From NCBI GenBank assembly GCA_013391845.1, contig CP058414.1, forward strand, positions 186,001-250,000: a DNA stretch of 64,000 nucleotides, in the 5' to 3' direction. The notes below the pieces were generated by a model. The model was not told the DNA's origin. It did not search any database and saw only the letters and a program-made list of their open reading frames with translations. The position numbers and the translations under genes were made by a program. Origin of the DNA: Pseudoalteromonas shioyasakiensis (GTDB lineage Bacteria > Pseudomonadota > Gammaproteobacteria > Enterobacterales > Alteromonadaceae). Below are positions 49,490 to 58,002 of this stretch, in pieces (within the stretch, counting starts at the first letter, position 1; every line of letters begins with the position of its first letter).

Positions 49490-49801
49490 ATGATTAAAAT
49501 CATTATTGTTTTGTTATTACTTTATATTCTGTTCAACCTATTTAGAGCGCTGTTTGTGATGATGTCAGCAAAAGAGCACTCGAAACCTATGTCGCATTAC
49601 CTAGGTCGTCGAGTGCTGTTTTCAGGTATTGTGCTGATCCTTATCATTGCCGCGTTAAAGCTTGGATTTATACATACAAACCCGTCGCCGCTTCACAAAG
49701 CTACAGCACGTACACAAATACAAATAAGCACAACCACACCACATCAACAAAGTGCCAATACCAAGCGGCTGCTTGAAAGGCAAAATGCTTTTCACTCGTA
49801 A
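49490..49801 (+). CDS. Twin-TM DUF2909-type small membrane protein
   Basis: 103 residues: two hydrophobic segments (about 2-22 and 44-64) joined by a short polar loop, matching the DUF2909 family known beside cytochrome oxidase genes. Unlike the usual roughly 70-residue members it has a tail of about 33 residues, rich in Thr, Gln, Ser and Arg. That tail is encoded antisense to the last 100 bases of coxIII. It runs against the operon, on the other strand. Function unknown. Confidence 0.78.
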   Translation: MIKIIIVLLLLYILFNLFRALFVMMSAKEHSKPMSHYLGRRVLFSGIVLILIIAALKLGFIHTNPSPLHKATARTQIQISTTTPHQQSANTKRLLERQNAFHS

Positions 49802-50576
49802 AGTGACCTTTAAAAATTCTTAGCAAAACCACGAATAAAATGATGGTTCCTAAAGTCACGTGCATACCATGGAAGCCTGTTAACAAGAAAAAGGTATTTC
49901 CGTACACTCCCGCATCAAGGGTTAACCCTAAATCACGATAAGCATGCATATACTCGTAAACTTGTAAGCCAAGGAAAATCACACCTAATAGCACGGTTAA
50001 AGATAAAAACACCTTAAGAGCGCCACGCTTATTGTTTTCCATAGCAACATGAGCAAAGTGAATTGTGACCGAAGAGGTAAGTAGAATAAGCGTATTGATC
50101 AGGGGGAGACCTTGCCAGCCCATAGCCTGTGTTGTCTCGCCCGATGGCGTGGTTATCAGCGGCCATACAGCTTCAAAGGTTGGCCAGAGTACTTCGTTGG
50201 TCATGGCATTATTGCCTGCACCACCAAGCCAAGGCACTGAAATCATTCGAGCGTAAAAAAGAGCGCCAAAAAATGCCATAAAAAACATGACCTCAGAGAA
50301 TATAAACCAGCTCATACCTTGTCGGAATGAGCGGTCCATTTGTGCTGAGTAAAGCCCTTTATGAGACTCTTCAATAACGTTTTTAAACCAACTAAAAACC
50401 ATATAAATTAATATGGCAATGCCAAGATACAATACATACTGGCCATTACTGCCTTCACCACTGACTTGCATCACAGTTAAACCAGCACCGACAGCAATTA
50501 AAAACATCGCGATGGCGCCCACTATTGGCCAAGGGCTTTGTGCTGGAACATAGTATTTTTCGTAGTTTTGATTCAT
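49701..50576 (-). CDS. coxIII: Cytochrome c oxidase subunit III
   Basis: Core membrane subunit of 291 residues with seven membrane segments, including SEVMFFMAFFGALFYAR, WPLI, FHGMHVTLGT and the terminal AAWYWHFVDVVWLCLFVFV. The TTG at 50591 overlaps the GGGAG Shine-Dalgarno; ATG 50576 is used. Its last 100 bases are antisense to the DUF2909 coding sequence. It follows ctaG by 37 bases. Confidence 0.95.
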   Translation of the reverse strand: MNQNYEKYYVPAQSPWPIVGAIAMFLIAVGAGLTVMQVSGEGSNGQYVLYLGIAILIYMVFSWFKNVIEESHKGLYSAQMDRSFRQGMSWFIFSEVMFFMAFFGALFYARMISVPWLGGAGNNAMTNEVLWPTFEAVWPLITTPSGETTQAMGWQGLPLINTLILLTSSVTIHFAHVAMENNKRGALKVFLSLTVLLGVIFLGLQVYEYMHAYRDLGLTLDAGVYGNTFFLLTGFHGMHVTLGTIILFVVLLRIFKGHFTSEKHFAFQAAAWYWHFVDVVWLCLFVFVYVL

Positions 50577-50613
50577 TTTGTTTGCTCCCAATTAGCAATT
50601 AGCTTGGCGGCTT

Positions 50614-51144
50614 TTAATCGTTTTTAGCCACAACATGCCCGCTAATATCAAACACGGTATACGACAATGTCAGTTCCTCAACATCGTCGGGTAACTCAGT
50701 ATCAACATAAAACAACAAGGTAAATTCCATTTCTTCACCGGCTTTCATTGGCTGCTGATCAAAGCAAAAACAGGCGATTTTATGTAAATACTTTGCCGCT
50801 TTTCCCGGTGATACCGATGGAATTGCTTGCATGACTTTGTCTTCATTACTGGTGTTTTTTGCTGAGAATTTAACTTCACGCATGGCACCAGGTTGTACCG
50901 CCACGCTGTATTGCTCAGACTGCACCTTAAATGGCGCGCCGCTTTGAGCGTGAGTGGTAAAGCTGACATCAACTTGACGCTGTGTATTTATTGATTCACT
51001 CGCGCTCGCTTTTTCTAATGATGGCTTACCATTCAACCCTGTAACGTCGCAAAACACGTCGTAAAGCGGCACCATTGCAAAAGCAAATGCGAACATGAGC
51101 AAGCATGTAATCAGCAGTTTTTTTAGCAAAGGTGCATGGTTCAT
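50614..51144 (-). CDS. ctaG: Cytochrome c oxidase assembly protein CtaG
   Basis: Copper-delivery protein for CuB of subunit I (Cox11 family). The 176 residues have a short N-terminal anchor (about 10-30) and a periplasmic domain with conserved FCDVTGLNGK, and the copper-binding IACFCFDQQP (C-x-C). The start overlaps the ctaD stop by one base (TAATG), so it is translationally coupled. Length is typical. Confidence 0.94.
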   Translation of the reverse strand: MNHAPLLKKLLITCLLMFAFAFAMVPLYDVFCDVTGLNGKPSLEKASASESINTQRQVDVSFTTHAQSGAPFKVQSEQYSVAVQPGAMREVKFSAKNTSNEDKVMQAIPSVSPGKAAKYLHKIACFCFDQQPMKAGEEMEFTLLFYVDTELPDDVEELTLSYTVFDISGHVVAKND

Positions 51145-52739
51145 TACTTAATCTCCGGCGGTGTTTCAAAAGTGTGATAAGGCGCTGGAGAATCAACTTC
51201 CCACTCTAAACCTTCAGCTCCATCCCATACTTTGGCAGGCGCTTTTTCGCCACCTCTAGCACATTTAAATACCACCAACACAAACAACAGTTGCGATAAG
51301 CCAAATGCAAAACCACCAATACTGATAATGGCGTTAAAGTCAGCGAATTGCAGAGCATAGTCAGGAATACGACGCGGCATACCGGCAAGGCCAACAAAGT
51401 GCATAGGGAAGAACAGCACGTTGACACTGATTAGCGATAGCCAAAAATGCCATTTCGCCAGCGTTTCGTTGTACATGTTGCCAGTCCATTTCGGTAACCA
51501 ATAATAGGCTCCCGCCATAATTGAGAACACGGCTCCTGTCACGAGCACATAATGGAAGTGTGCCACCACAAAATAGGTATCGTGATACTGGAAATCTGCC
51601 GGTGTAATGGCAAGCATCAAGCCAGAGAAACCACCTAATGTGAATAACACAATAAAGGCGATAGCAAACATCATCGGAATTTCAAAGCTAATTGAACCGC
51701 GCCACATGGTAGCTACCCAGTTAAACACTTTAACGCCCGTTGGCACCGAAATGAGCATTGTGGCGTACATGAAAAACAACTCGCCGGCTACAGGCATGCC
51801 TGTGGTAAACATATGATGTGCCCAAACGATGAAGCTCAGCAGCGCAATGGATGAGGTTGCATACACCATAGAAGCATAGCCAAATAACTTTTTGCGTGAG
51901 AAGGTCGGCACAATAGTCGAAATAATCCCAAAGGCTGGCAAAATCATGATGTACACTTCGGGGTGACCGAAGAACCAGAAAATGTGCTGGAACATCACAG
52001 GATCACCACCACCTGCCGCATCAAAAAAGCTTGTTGCAAAGTATTTATCTGTCAGCACCATAGTGACAGCCCCAGCTAAAACAGGCATAACTGCGATCAA
52101 TAAGAATGCTGTGATTAACCAAGTCCAAACAAATAGCGGAAGCTTCATCCAAGTCATACCCGGCGCTCTTAGATTGACGATAGTCACGATAACGTTAATC
52201 GCCCCCATAATTGAGCTAATACCCATGATATGTATGGCAAATACAAACAGTGCAGTGTTATCGTTACTATAAGTGGTGGAGAGTGGTGCGTAGAATGTCC
52301 AGCCAAACGCAGGACCACCACCTGGCATCAGTAACGAAGCCAACAGGATTAAAAATGCGAAAGGTAATATCCAAAAGCTCCAGTTGTTCATGCGTGGCAG
52401 TGCCATATCAGGTGCACCAATCATCATAGGCACCATCCAGTTAGCAAGCCCAGTAAATGCGGGCATAACGGCGCCAAACACCATGATCAAGCCATGTACC
52501 GTGGTCATTTGGTTAAAAAAGTGCGGATCAACTAACTGTAATCCTGGCTGAAATAGTTCAGCGCGGATCACCATAGCCATCGCTCCACCAATCAAGAACA
52601 TGGTAAGAGAAAAAATCAGGTATAAACTCCCGATGTCTTTATGATTGGTGGTGTAAAGCCAACGCTTAAAACCTTTAGCAGGATGATGATGGTCGTGATG
52701 CGCATGCCCAGTTGCTTGCTCATTAATAACGTTACTCAT
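51144..52739 (-). CDS. ctaD: Cytochrome c oxidase subunit I
   Basis: Catalytic subunit of the aa3-type oxidase, 531 residues with twelve membrane segments and the heme a/a3-CuB site: [10 protein letters not shown] near the start, [20 protein letters not shown] (partly quoted), [13 protein letters not shown], and [18 protein letters not shown]. All expected histidines are visible. It overlaps ctaC and ctaG by one base at each end, in the same operon. Confidence 0.98.
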   Translation of the reverse strand: MSNVINEQATGHAHHDHHHPAKGFKRWLYTTNHKDIGSLYLIFSLTMFLIGGAMAMVIRAELFQPGLQLVDPHFFNQMTTVHGLIMVFGAVMPAFTGLANWMVPMMIGAPDMALPRMNNWSFWILPFAFLILLASLLMPGGGPAFGWTFYAPLSTTYSNDNTALFVFAIHIMGISSIMGAINVIVTIVNLRAPGMTWMKLPLFVWTWLITAFLLIAVMPVLAGAVTMVLTDKYFATSFFDAAGGGDPVMFQHIFWFFGHPEVYIMILPAFGIISTIVPTFSRKKLFGYASMVYATSSIALLSFIVWAHHMFTTGMPVAGELFFMYATMLISVPTGVKVFNWVATMWRGSISFEIPMMFAIAFIVLFTLGGFSGLMLAITPADFQYHDTYFVVAHFHYVLVTGAVFSIMAGAYYWLPKWTGNMYNETLAKWHFWLSLISVNVLFFPMHFVGLAGMPRRIPDYALQFADFNAIISIGGFAFGLSQLLFVLVVFKCARGGEKAPAKVWDGAEGLEWEVDSPAPYHTFETPPEIK

Positions 52740-53881
52740 TATTTCGCCTCCGCTGCTGCATCAATCGCGGCTTGAATTTGACTCGGTTGGATCACATCGC
52801 CGGTATCATTACCCCATGCATTTCGCTTATAGGTAATAACCGCAGCAAGTTGCTTAATTGAAAGCTGCTTATCAAACGCTTGCATCGCCGTACCAGGGCG
52901 GCCATGTAACACGATATCTATGTGATCTTTTACATCACCTAATACAATGGGACTGCCTTTAAGTGCAGGAAACACGCCTGGTAAGCCCATACCAGTAGGC
53001 TGGTGACATGCAGCACAACTTGCCATATACACTTGCTCACCTAAGACCATAAGCTCTTCTTTAGGTAATGTTTGATCAAGCAAAGCAGCATCAGCGGCTG
53101 CTGCATTAGCCTTTTCTTCCTTAGCATCTGCAAGCCAATTAGCAAATTCGTCTTCAGGTAAGGCTTTCACCACAACAGGCATAAAACCATGATCTTTACC
53201 GCATAGTTCTGCACATTGACCACGGTAAACACCTGGTTCGTTAATACGTGTCCACGCTTCATTGATAAATCCCGGGTTTGCGTCCTTTTTAACTGCAAAA
53301 TCAGGAACCCACCACGAATGGATAACATCGTCTGAGGTCATTAAAAAGCGGACTTTTTTATTGATAGGAAGCACTAGCGGTTTATCTACCTCAAGCAAAT
53401 AATGCTCCGTTTTTTCTGCCTGATTGTCTATTTGATCTTTTGGTGTAGATAGGATTGAGTAATAGGCTATATCTTCACCCATATATTCGTAATGCCACTT
53501 CCATTGCGAGCCTGTCACTTTAATTGTGATATCAGCTTTAGAGGCATCTTCCATAGCAATGAGAGTTTTTGTGGCAGGCACAGCCATGGCTATTAAGATG
53601 ACAAATGGAATGGCAGTCCAAAGTATTTCAACTTTTGTACTTTCATGAAATTGGGCAGGCTTGGCCCCTTTAGATTTACGGTGGTGTATTAAAGCCCAAA
53701 ACATCACCGCAAATACGATGATGCCGATTACACAACAGATAATAAATATCGTCATGTGTAACTCATAAACATTATTACTTATATCAGTCACCCCTTTTCG
53801 CATATTGTATTGACTATTTGCCAATACAATTTCTGGGAGTGCAACCAATATAAGCCACAAGGCGTAACGCAGTTTACCCAT
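52739..53881 (-). CDS. ctaC: Cytochrome c oxidase subunit II with fused cytochrome c domain
   Basis: 380-residue subunit II: signal sequence (1-21), two membrane segments (about 42-65 and 85-107), a cupredoxin CuA domain with H188, C223, C227 and H231 ([12 protein letters not shown]), and a C-terminal class I cytochrome c domain with C289-x-x-C292-H293 ([10 protein letters not shown]). This fusion is the caa3-type form, which can bring its own electron carrier. First gene of the operon; ctaD starts in its stop codon. Confidence 0.97.
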   Translation of the reverse strand: MGKLRYALWLILVALPEIVLANSQYNMRKGVTDISNNVYELHMTIFIICCVIGIIVFAVMFWALIHHRKSKGAKPAQFHESTKVEILWTAIPFVILIAMAVPATKTLIAMEDASKADITIKVTGSQWKWHYEYMGEDIAYYSILSTPKDQIDNQAEKTEHYLLEVDKPLVLPINKKVRFLMTSDDVIHSWWVPDFAVKKDANPGFINEAWTRINEPGVYRGQCAELCGKDHGFMPVVVKALPEDEFANWLADAKEEKANAAAADAALLDQTLPKEELMVLGEQVYMASCAACHQPTGMGLPGVFPALKGSPIVLGDVKDHIDIVLHGRPGTAMQAFDKQLSIKQLAAVITYKRNAWGNDTGDVIQPSQIQAAIDAAAEAK

Positions 53882-54013
53882 GTGACGGCTCCTTTAGATG
53901 CTATTGCAAGACGCAAAGCGAAAAGGCGATACAGCAAGGTGCCCATTCGTTTTTTTTATTGTTCAGAGCGACTACGTATCATTTTAACTCACTTATGATA
54001 CTGGCCCCCTGTC

Positions 54014-54057
54014 TAACACCTCGCACATTTTTGTGTCTTTTTATTAATCAGGTGTTA
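54014..54057. repeat. Nested inverted repeat upstream of ctaC
   Basis: Outer arms TAACACCT (54014-54021) and AGGTGTTA (54050-54057) are perfect 8-base inverted repeats 28 bases apart. They enclose CACA-TTTT-TGTG (54024-54035). The structure lies about 135 bases before the ctaC start, and may be a regulatory element of the oxidase operon. Function is inferred only from position. Confidence 0.4.
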
Positions 54058-54236
54058 ATACATTGCTTTAACCAATTAGTTAAAAAATGACCAATAAGCA
54101 AGTTTTAGTGATAATAAATGTTTATTTTGGTGCAGAAATAACAACTATAATCAGCGCGTTATTTAATGTTATGGTTTACGAAGAATATACAAAAAGAGAG
54201 GAAAACTGCGCCATATAAGGCTTTAAATAAAGAGTA

Positions 54237-54252
54237 AGGATTCACAAATCCT
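54237..54252 (-). terminator. Weak terminator-like hairpin after lexA
   Basis: AGGATT (54237-54242), loop CACA, AATCCT (54247-54252). On the minus strand it is followed by a T-rich stretch. It is 67 bases beyond the lexA stop and has a short AT-rich stem. Confidence 0.4.
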
Positions 54253-54318
54253 AATTAAGTGGCAAAATCACAATGGCGCACCAAATTAAGTCAATTTAGT
54301 GCACCAAATAAGGGACAA

Positions 54319-54936
54319 CTACATCCAGTCAGCGTTACGAATGACTCCTACAGCTAACCCTTCAATATTGAAAGATTCATGCTCAAGGTCAACCTCAATA
54401 GGTGAGAACTCTTCGTTTTCAGCGTGTAAAAGTACTTTCCGACCTGCTTTTTCTAGCCGCTTAACAGTTACATCTTCATCAACTCGAGCTACAACAACTT
54501 GCCCATTCTCAGCAACTTGCGTTCTATGTACTGCAAGCAAGTCACCGTCCATAATACCAATATCTTTCATACTCATGCCATTTACACGTAGTAAAAAGTC
54601 AGCGGCTGGTTTAAATAACGTAGGGTCAACTTGGCAATGACTTTCGACATGCTCCTGAGCCAAAATTGGCTCACCAGCTGCAACACGGCCAATCAAAGGT
54701 AAACCTAACTGCTCAGGTTCATCTTCTTCAATCAACTGAATACCACGACTCGCTCCAGGCTTCATTTTGATCATGCCTTTTTTTGCCAGTGCTTTTAGAT
54801 GTTCTTCAGCGGCGTTGGCACTTTTAAAACCCAATGTTTGAGCTATTTCAGCGCGTGTTGGCGGCATGCCTGTATCTTTAATAAAGACTTTAATTAGTTC
54901 TAAGATTTGCGATTGGCGTTTAGTTAATGGGCGCAT
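54319..54936 (-). CDS. lexA: SOS response repressor LexA
   Basis: Repressor of the SOS regulon, self-cleaved when RecA is activated. The 205 residues have an N-terminal winged helix with [24 protein letters not shown] (partly quoted), the cleavage bond A87-G88 in RVAAGEP, nucleophile S122 in [10 protein letters not shown] and general base K159 in VTVKRLEK. Two SOS boxes precede it, so it is autoregulated. It stands alone between the oxidase operon and a thioesterase gene on the other strand; no dinF neighbour as in E. coli. Confidence 0.98.
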   Translation of the reverse strand: MRPLTKRQSQILELIKVFIKDTGMPPTRAEIAQTLGFKSANAAEEHLKALAKKGMIKMKPGASRGIQLIEEDEPEQLGLPLIGRVAAGEPILAQEHVESHCQVDPTLFKPAADFLLRVNGMSMKDIGIMDGDLLAVHRTQVAENGQVVVARVDEDVTVKRLEKAGRKVLLHAENEEFSPIEVDLEHESFNIEGLAVGVIRNADWM

Positions 54937-54940
54937 ACAA

Positions 54941-54956
54941 CTGGTTTTCCATACAG
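54941..54956. promoter_or_regulatory. SOS box 1 (LexA operator), near lexA start
   Basis: CTGGTTTTCCATACAG matches CTGT-N8-ACAG with one mismatch (G for T). It lies five bases before the lexA ATG, so LexA bound here would block its own translation-start region. Confidence 0.75.
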
Positions 54957-54965
54957 TACATTTAA

Positions 54966-54981
54966 CTGTGAGTATATACAG
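54966..54981. promoter_or_regulatory. SOS box 2 (LexA operator)
   Basis: CTGTGAGTATATACAG is a perfect CTGT-N8-ACAG match with an AT-rich centre like the consensus. The two boxes are separated by nine bases, tandem as in E. coli lexA. Confidence 0.9.
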
Positions 54982-55097
54982 TTATTTGAAAATCGCAAAT
55001 TTAAATTAACTCCATCATATTGCTACAAAACTAACATTGAACCGCAATGAAAGATGCCATAAGGTATTAGCTTTAATTCGCATGTTAAGGAAACACA

Positions 55098-55535
55098 ATG
55101 AGTATTTGGCACCATCCAATCACGCTGGAGCAATGTAAAGACTTGGAACAAGGAGTAACCGGGCAAGGCACTTTAATGAAAACGATGGGTATTGAGGTGA
55201 CTGAAATTGGCGATGATTATTTAGTGGCCACCATGCCTGCAATTCCTGAACACCATAACCCTATGGGCATGGTTCATGGCGGAGCAAACGTTGTGTTAGC
55301 AGAAACAGTGGCAAGCTATGCAGCCAACTTTGTTATTGATTTCAATAAATTCTATGCTGTTGGTCAAGAGATTAATGCCAACCACATAAAAGCGTCTCGA
55401 AAAGGGACATTAACGGCAACGGCCAGACCACTTCATTTAGGTAAGCGCACCTCTGTTTGGGATATCAAAATTACCAATGCTGCTGGGGAGCTGTGCTGCG
55501 TATCAAGAATGACCGCAGCAGTCGTAGAGCGCTAA
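55098..55535 (+). CDS. Hotdog-fold thioesterase, YdiI/PaaI family
   Basis: 145-residue acyl-CoA thioesterase. HNPMGMVHGGANVVLAETVAS carries the family HGG motif and catalytic Glu (partly quoted), and GQEINANHIKASRKG is the second conserved region. Closest remembered relative is E. coli YdiI (MenI), which cleaves 1,4-dihydroxy-2-naphthoyl-CoA in menaquinone synthesis; the sequence alone does not show the substrate. AAGGAAAC precedes the ATG. Convergent with the next gene, seven bases apart. Confidence 0.88.
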   Translation: MSIWHHPITLEQCKDLEQGVTGQGTLMKTMGIEVTEIGDDYLVATMPAIPEHHNPMGMVHGGANVVLAETVASYAANFVIDFNKFYAVGQEINANHIKASRKGTLTATARPLHLGKRTSVWDIKITNAAGELCCVSRMTAAVVER

Positions 55536-55542
55536 ATTCAGT

Positions 55543-55923
55543 TTACTTTTCGACTGGATAAATAGTAATTTCAATCCCTGCGCCAATTGCTGAGATACGT
55601 AACAAGGTATCTGCATGCAGGGGTTGGTTAAAGCACTTTGGCGAGTTACCCGATTCAAAACCTAAATCAAATGTACGTTTTGAACAAGATAACCACTGCT
55701 TTAATGCATTGCGCGAGCAAGATTCAATTAATTCGCAAAGCTGGTTAATCGCTTTGTCTGGAGAGCTGATATCTGCAGTTGCTTCAATGCGTGCAAGTTG
55801 ACGGTATTCATCTTGGTCATAATGTAAAACCATAGCGTTTTTCTTCAAATCAGCAACAAGCGCACTAATATCGTGCTTTGATTCAAGCTCCAGATCTACA
55901 TTTAAAAATTGAATTTCCGACAT
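55543..55923 (-). CDS. Conserved hypothetical protein
   Basis: 126 residues with no signal peptide or membrane segment, mixed helix and strand by pattern, three cysteines in the middle (LCELIESCSRNALKQWLSC). I do not recognise a family. The start ATG has no strong Shine-Dalgarno but the frame has good coding character. Single gene between the thioesterase and the PepSY gene. Confidence 0.62.
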   Translation of the reverse strand: MSEIQFLNVDLELESKHDISALVADLKKNAMVLHYDQDEYRQLARIEATADISSPDKAINQLCELIESCSRNALKQWLSCSKRTFDLGFESGNSPKCFNQPLHADTLLRISAIGAGIEITIYPVEK

Positions 55924-56081
55924 ACTCTCGTTTTTATCCTCTATTGATATCGACTGAAACTTTAACTCAGTTTTGTATATATACCAAATCTAGAATACAG
56001 TTAATGCGACATTTTGCCGCATTGGCAATACAGCTAAACAACCTAAAATAGCGCCCATATAACAATAATAACGGGGTGGTA

Positions 56082-56807
56082 ATGAATAAACGCATGTTCA
56101 AATATGCTCGTAAAGGGCATAAATGGCTAGGCTATTTACTTGCTTTGCAGATCTTTTTTTGGCTATTAGGTGGGCTTGTAATGAGTTCATTGCCGCTTGA
56201 AAAAGTGCATGGAAAACATCTAGCAAATCGCAGTCTAAGTAACCCTTTCTTAGTGTCAGACTACTCTGCTTCTATCGATAAAATAACGGCACAATTTGAA
56301 CAAATTGAAAGTATCAAGTACAGCCACTTTTTAGAGTCGCCAATCATAGAAGTCACGGCACCGAGCGGCTCCTTTAATTTTGATGGCAGAACAGGTGATA
56401 AAATGCCTGCGCCGAATAAAGCACAAATAATTGAAAACGCGAGAACTCACTTACTTATTAACGCAAATATCACGCAAGCACAGCTGTTAACCAAAGGACC
56501 AAGAGAAGTGGCTCACAAGGCCAATGTTTGGCAAGTGAGTTTTGATGATTGGCTGACAACAACCTTATATTTAGATAGCCAAACCGGTAAAGTCATTACA
56601 GTGCGCAGCTCCCTATGGCGCATTTTCGACTTTTTCTGGATGCTACACATCATGGATTATGATGAGCGCGAAAACTTTAATAACCCACTTCTAATTAGCT
56701 TTTCGGCCACCAGCGTACTGTTTTGTATTACGGGGATTATTTTATTGCTACAGAACATTCGTTTAAAACGTAAAAAGCCTGCTAAACGTGCTGGTCAATC
56801 AAAATAG
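56082..56807 (+). CDS. PepSY-associated membrane protein
   Basis: 241-residue inner-membrane protein. A membrane segment near residues 13-33 (WLGYLLALQIFFWLLGGLV) and a C-terminal one (about 205-228) flank a soluble region with a PepSY-like pattern (VWQVSFDDWLTTTLYLDSQTGKVI, partly quoted). HKWLGYLLALQ resembles the start of PepSY-TM iron/redox proteins. GGGGTGG lies a few bases before the ATG at 56082; the upstream GTG is in frame but overlaps it. Its end overlaps the convergent VOC gene by 26 bases. Function unclear. Confidence 0.72.
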   Translation: MNKRMFKYARKGHKWLGYLLALQIFFWLLGGLVMSSLPLEKVHGKHLANRSLSNPFLVSDYSASIDKITAQFEQIESIKYSHFLESPIIEVTAPSGSFNFDGRTGDKMPAPNKAQIIENARTHLLINANITQAQLLTKGPREVAHKANVWQVSFDDWLTTTLYLDSQTGKVITVRSSLWRIFDFFWMLHIMDYDERENFNNPLLISFSATSVLFCITGIILLLQNIRLKRKKPAKRAGQSK

Positions 56808-57135
56808 GGTTGCCATCTGGGTCGGTGATAATAAAACTCGCGTCACCGGCTTTTTGTATTTCTAACCCTTGTTGCTGAAAATGCGCGGCTAATTGCTCAA
56901 AAGTGGCAAACTCTACCAGTGCCTCAGCATTTTGATCCCAGCCTGGGTTAAAGGTCAGCATGGTTTTATCAAACATGCCTTGAAACAAACCTATTAAATG
57001 TTCGCCGTTTTTCATAATTAACCAATGCTGCTCGATTTCGCCGGCAAATTCTTTAAAGCCTAGTTTTTCATAAAACTGCTTTGAAGCATGAATATCTTTC
57101 ACATTTAAACTCACAGAAAAGGCACCTAATAACAT
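56782..57135 (-). CDS. VOC-family (glyoxalase/bleomycin-resistance-like) protein
   Basis: 117-residue vicinal-oxygen-chelate protein with the paired beta-alpha-beta-beta-beta units: AFSVSLNVKDIHASKQFYEKLGF at the start (partly quoted) and a second half ending FIITDPDGNPILIDQ. Metal-site residues are not obvious. Substrate unknown. Overlaps the PepSY gene by 26 bases. Confidence 0.8.
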   Translation of the reverse strand: MLLGAFSVSLNVKDIHASKQFYEKLGFKEFAGEIEQHWLIMKNGEHLIGLFQGMFDKTMLTFNPGWDQNAEALVEFATFEQLAAHFQQQGLEIQKAGDASFIITDPDGNPILIDQHV

Positions 57136-57243
57136 AGTTGTAATTCCTCTAATAAACGGCCTAACAACTATAGCTGAGTTGAAAAACTTTTCCTTTTTAG
57201 AATAGTAGCTCTAAAATGGCTGCTCCTGTAGTTCACTGATGTG

Positions 57244-57903
57244 ATGGATATGCGTTTATTTCTATATTTAACCCTTTGTTTAATTTTTACTTCCCCTGTA
57301 TCCGCTAAACAATTTTCGAGCTTTTACAGTGCAAAAAAGCACTTAATTAAGAATCTACCAAGCAATAGTAAAAGCTTATATTGTGGCTGCGATATAAAGC
57401 GCCAAGGTAAAAAGCTTGTACCAGACCCTGAAGCTTGTGGTTATATTCCAAGAAACGCCATTACCCGCTCAGGAAACGAAAACGCTCGAGCAAAAAGAAT
57501 AGAATGGGAGCATATAGTACCTGCGTGGGAGTTTGGTCATCAATTACAATGCTGGCAGGATGGCGGACGTAAAAACTGCATTAAGGTCAGTGAAAAATTT
57601 CGTCAAATGGAAGCCGACATAAATAACCTCGCTCCAGCTATTGGCGAGATCAATGCAGACCGTTCTAATTTTCGCTATGGAATAGTCGCAACATCTAGTG
57701 CCAGTTATGGAGCTTGCCCAGTAAAAATCGATTTTAAGCAACGTGTATTTGAGCCACCGATTTATGCAAGAAAGCAAATAGCCGATACCTACTTTTATAT
57801 GCAAAAAACCTATGGCTTAAAAATATCTAACAAACAACGTAAGCTATTTGAGTCATGGCAGAAGCTCAAAGTAGCTGAAATTAGTAACCGTAAGTCTTTA
57901 TAA
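57244..57903 (+). CDS. endA: Periplasmic endonuclease I (EndA/NucM family)
   Basis: Secreted nonspecific nuclease, 219 residues with the ATG at 57244. The signal peptide MDMRLFLYLTLCLIF precedes TSPVSA. Then SLYCGCDI, RIEWEHIVPAWEFGHQLQCW with the catalytic histidine of the beta-beta-alpha-metal fold, and RQMEADINNLAPAIGEINADRSNFRYG with metal-binding residues (partly quoted). Several cysteines suggest disulfides. Start could also be ATG 57250 or GTG 57241; no clear Shine-Dalgarno. Single gene. Confidence 0.9.
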   Translation: MDMRLFLYLTLCLIFTSPVSAKQFSSFYSAKKHLIKNLPSNSKSLYCGCDIKRQGKKLVPDPEACGYIPRNAITRSGNENARAKRIEWEHIVPAWEFGHQLQCWQDGGRKNCIKVSEKFRQMEADINNLAPAIGEINADRSNFRYGIVATSSASYGACPVKIDFKQRVFEPPIYARKQIADTYFYMQKTYGLKISNKQRKLFESWQKLKVAEISNRKSL

Positions 57904-58002
57904 CTAATAGCACATTCATTTACATTTGAGGCGCTACAATTTATTGCTTTCAGATACAGTAATTGCTAATTTTTAAGAAATACTATCGGAAAGGAAGCAA
58001 AT

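Larger units (their letters stand above)
53882..54318. other. Long intergenic region between ctaC and lexA
   Basis: About 440 bases with no supported gene. It should hold the ctaC promoter and the end of the lexA transcript. It contains a nested inverted repeat at 54014-54057 and the weak lexA terminator at 54237-54252. Near 54274-54294 a direct repeat GCACCAAAT occurs twice, with no known meaning. Confidence 0.5.

Noticed and set aside
54270..54300. TGCAC/GGTGC half sites resembling an NtrC site
   Set aside because: The half sites are 17 bases apart and the second is imperfect (GTGCG), unlike the NtrC 17-bp dyad TGCAC-N7-GTGCA.
54299..54640. 113-residue plus-strand frame over lexA
   Set aside because: Antisense shadow of the LexA catalytic domain with no start signal.
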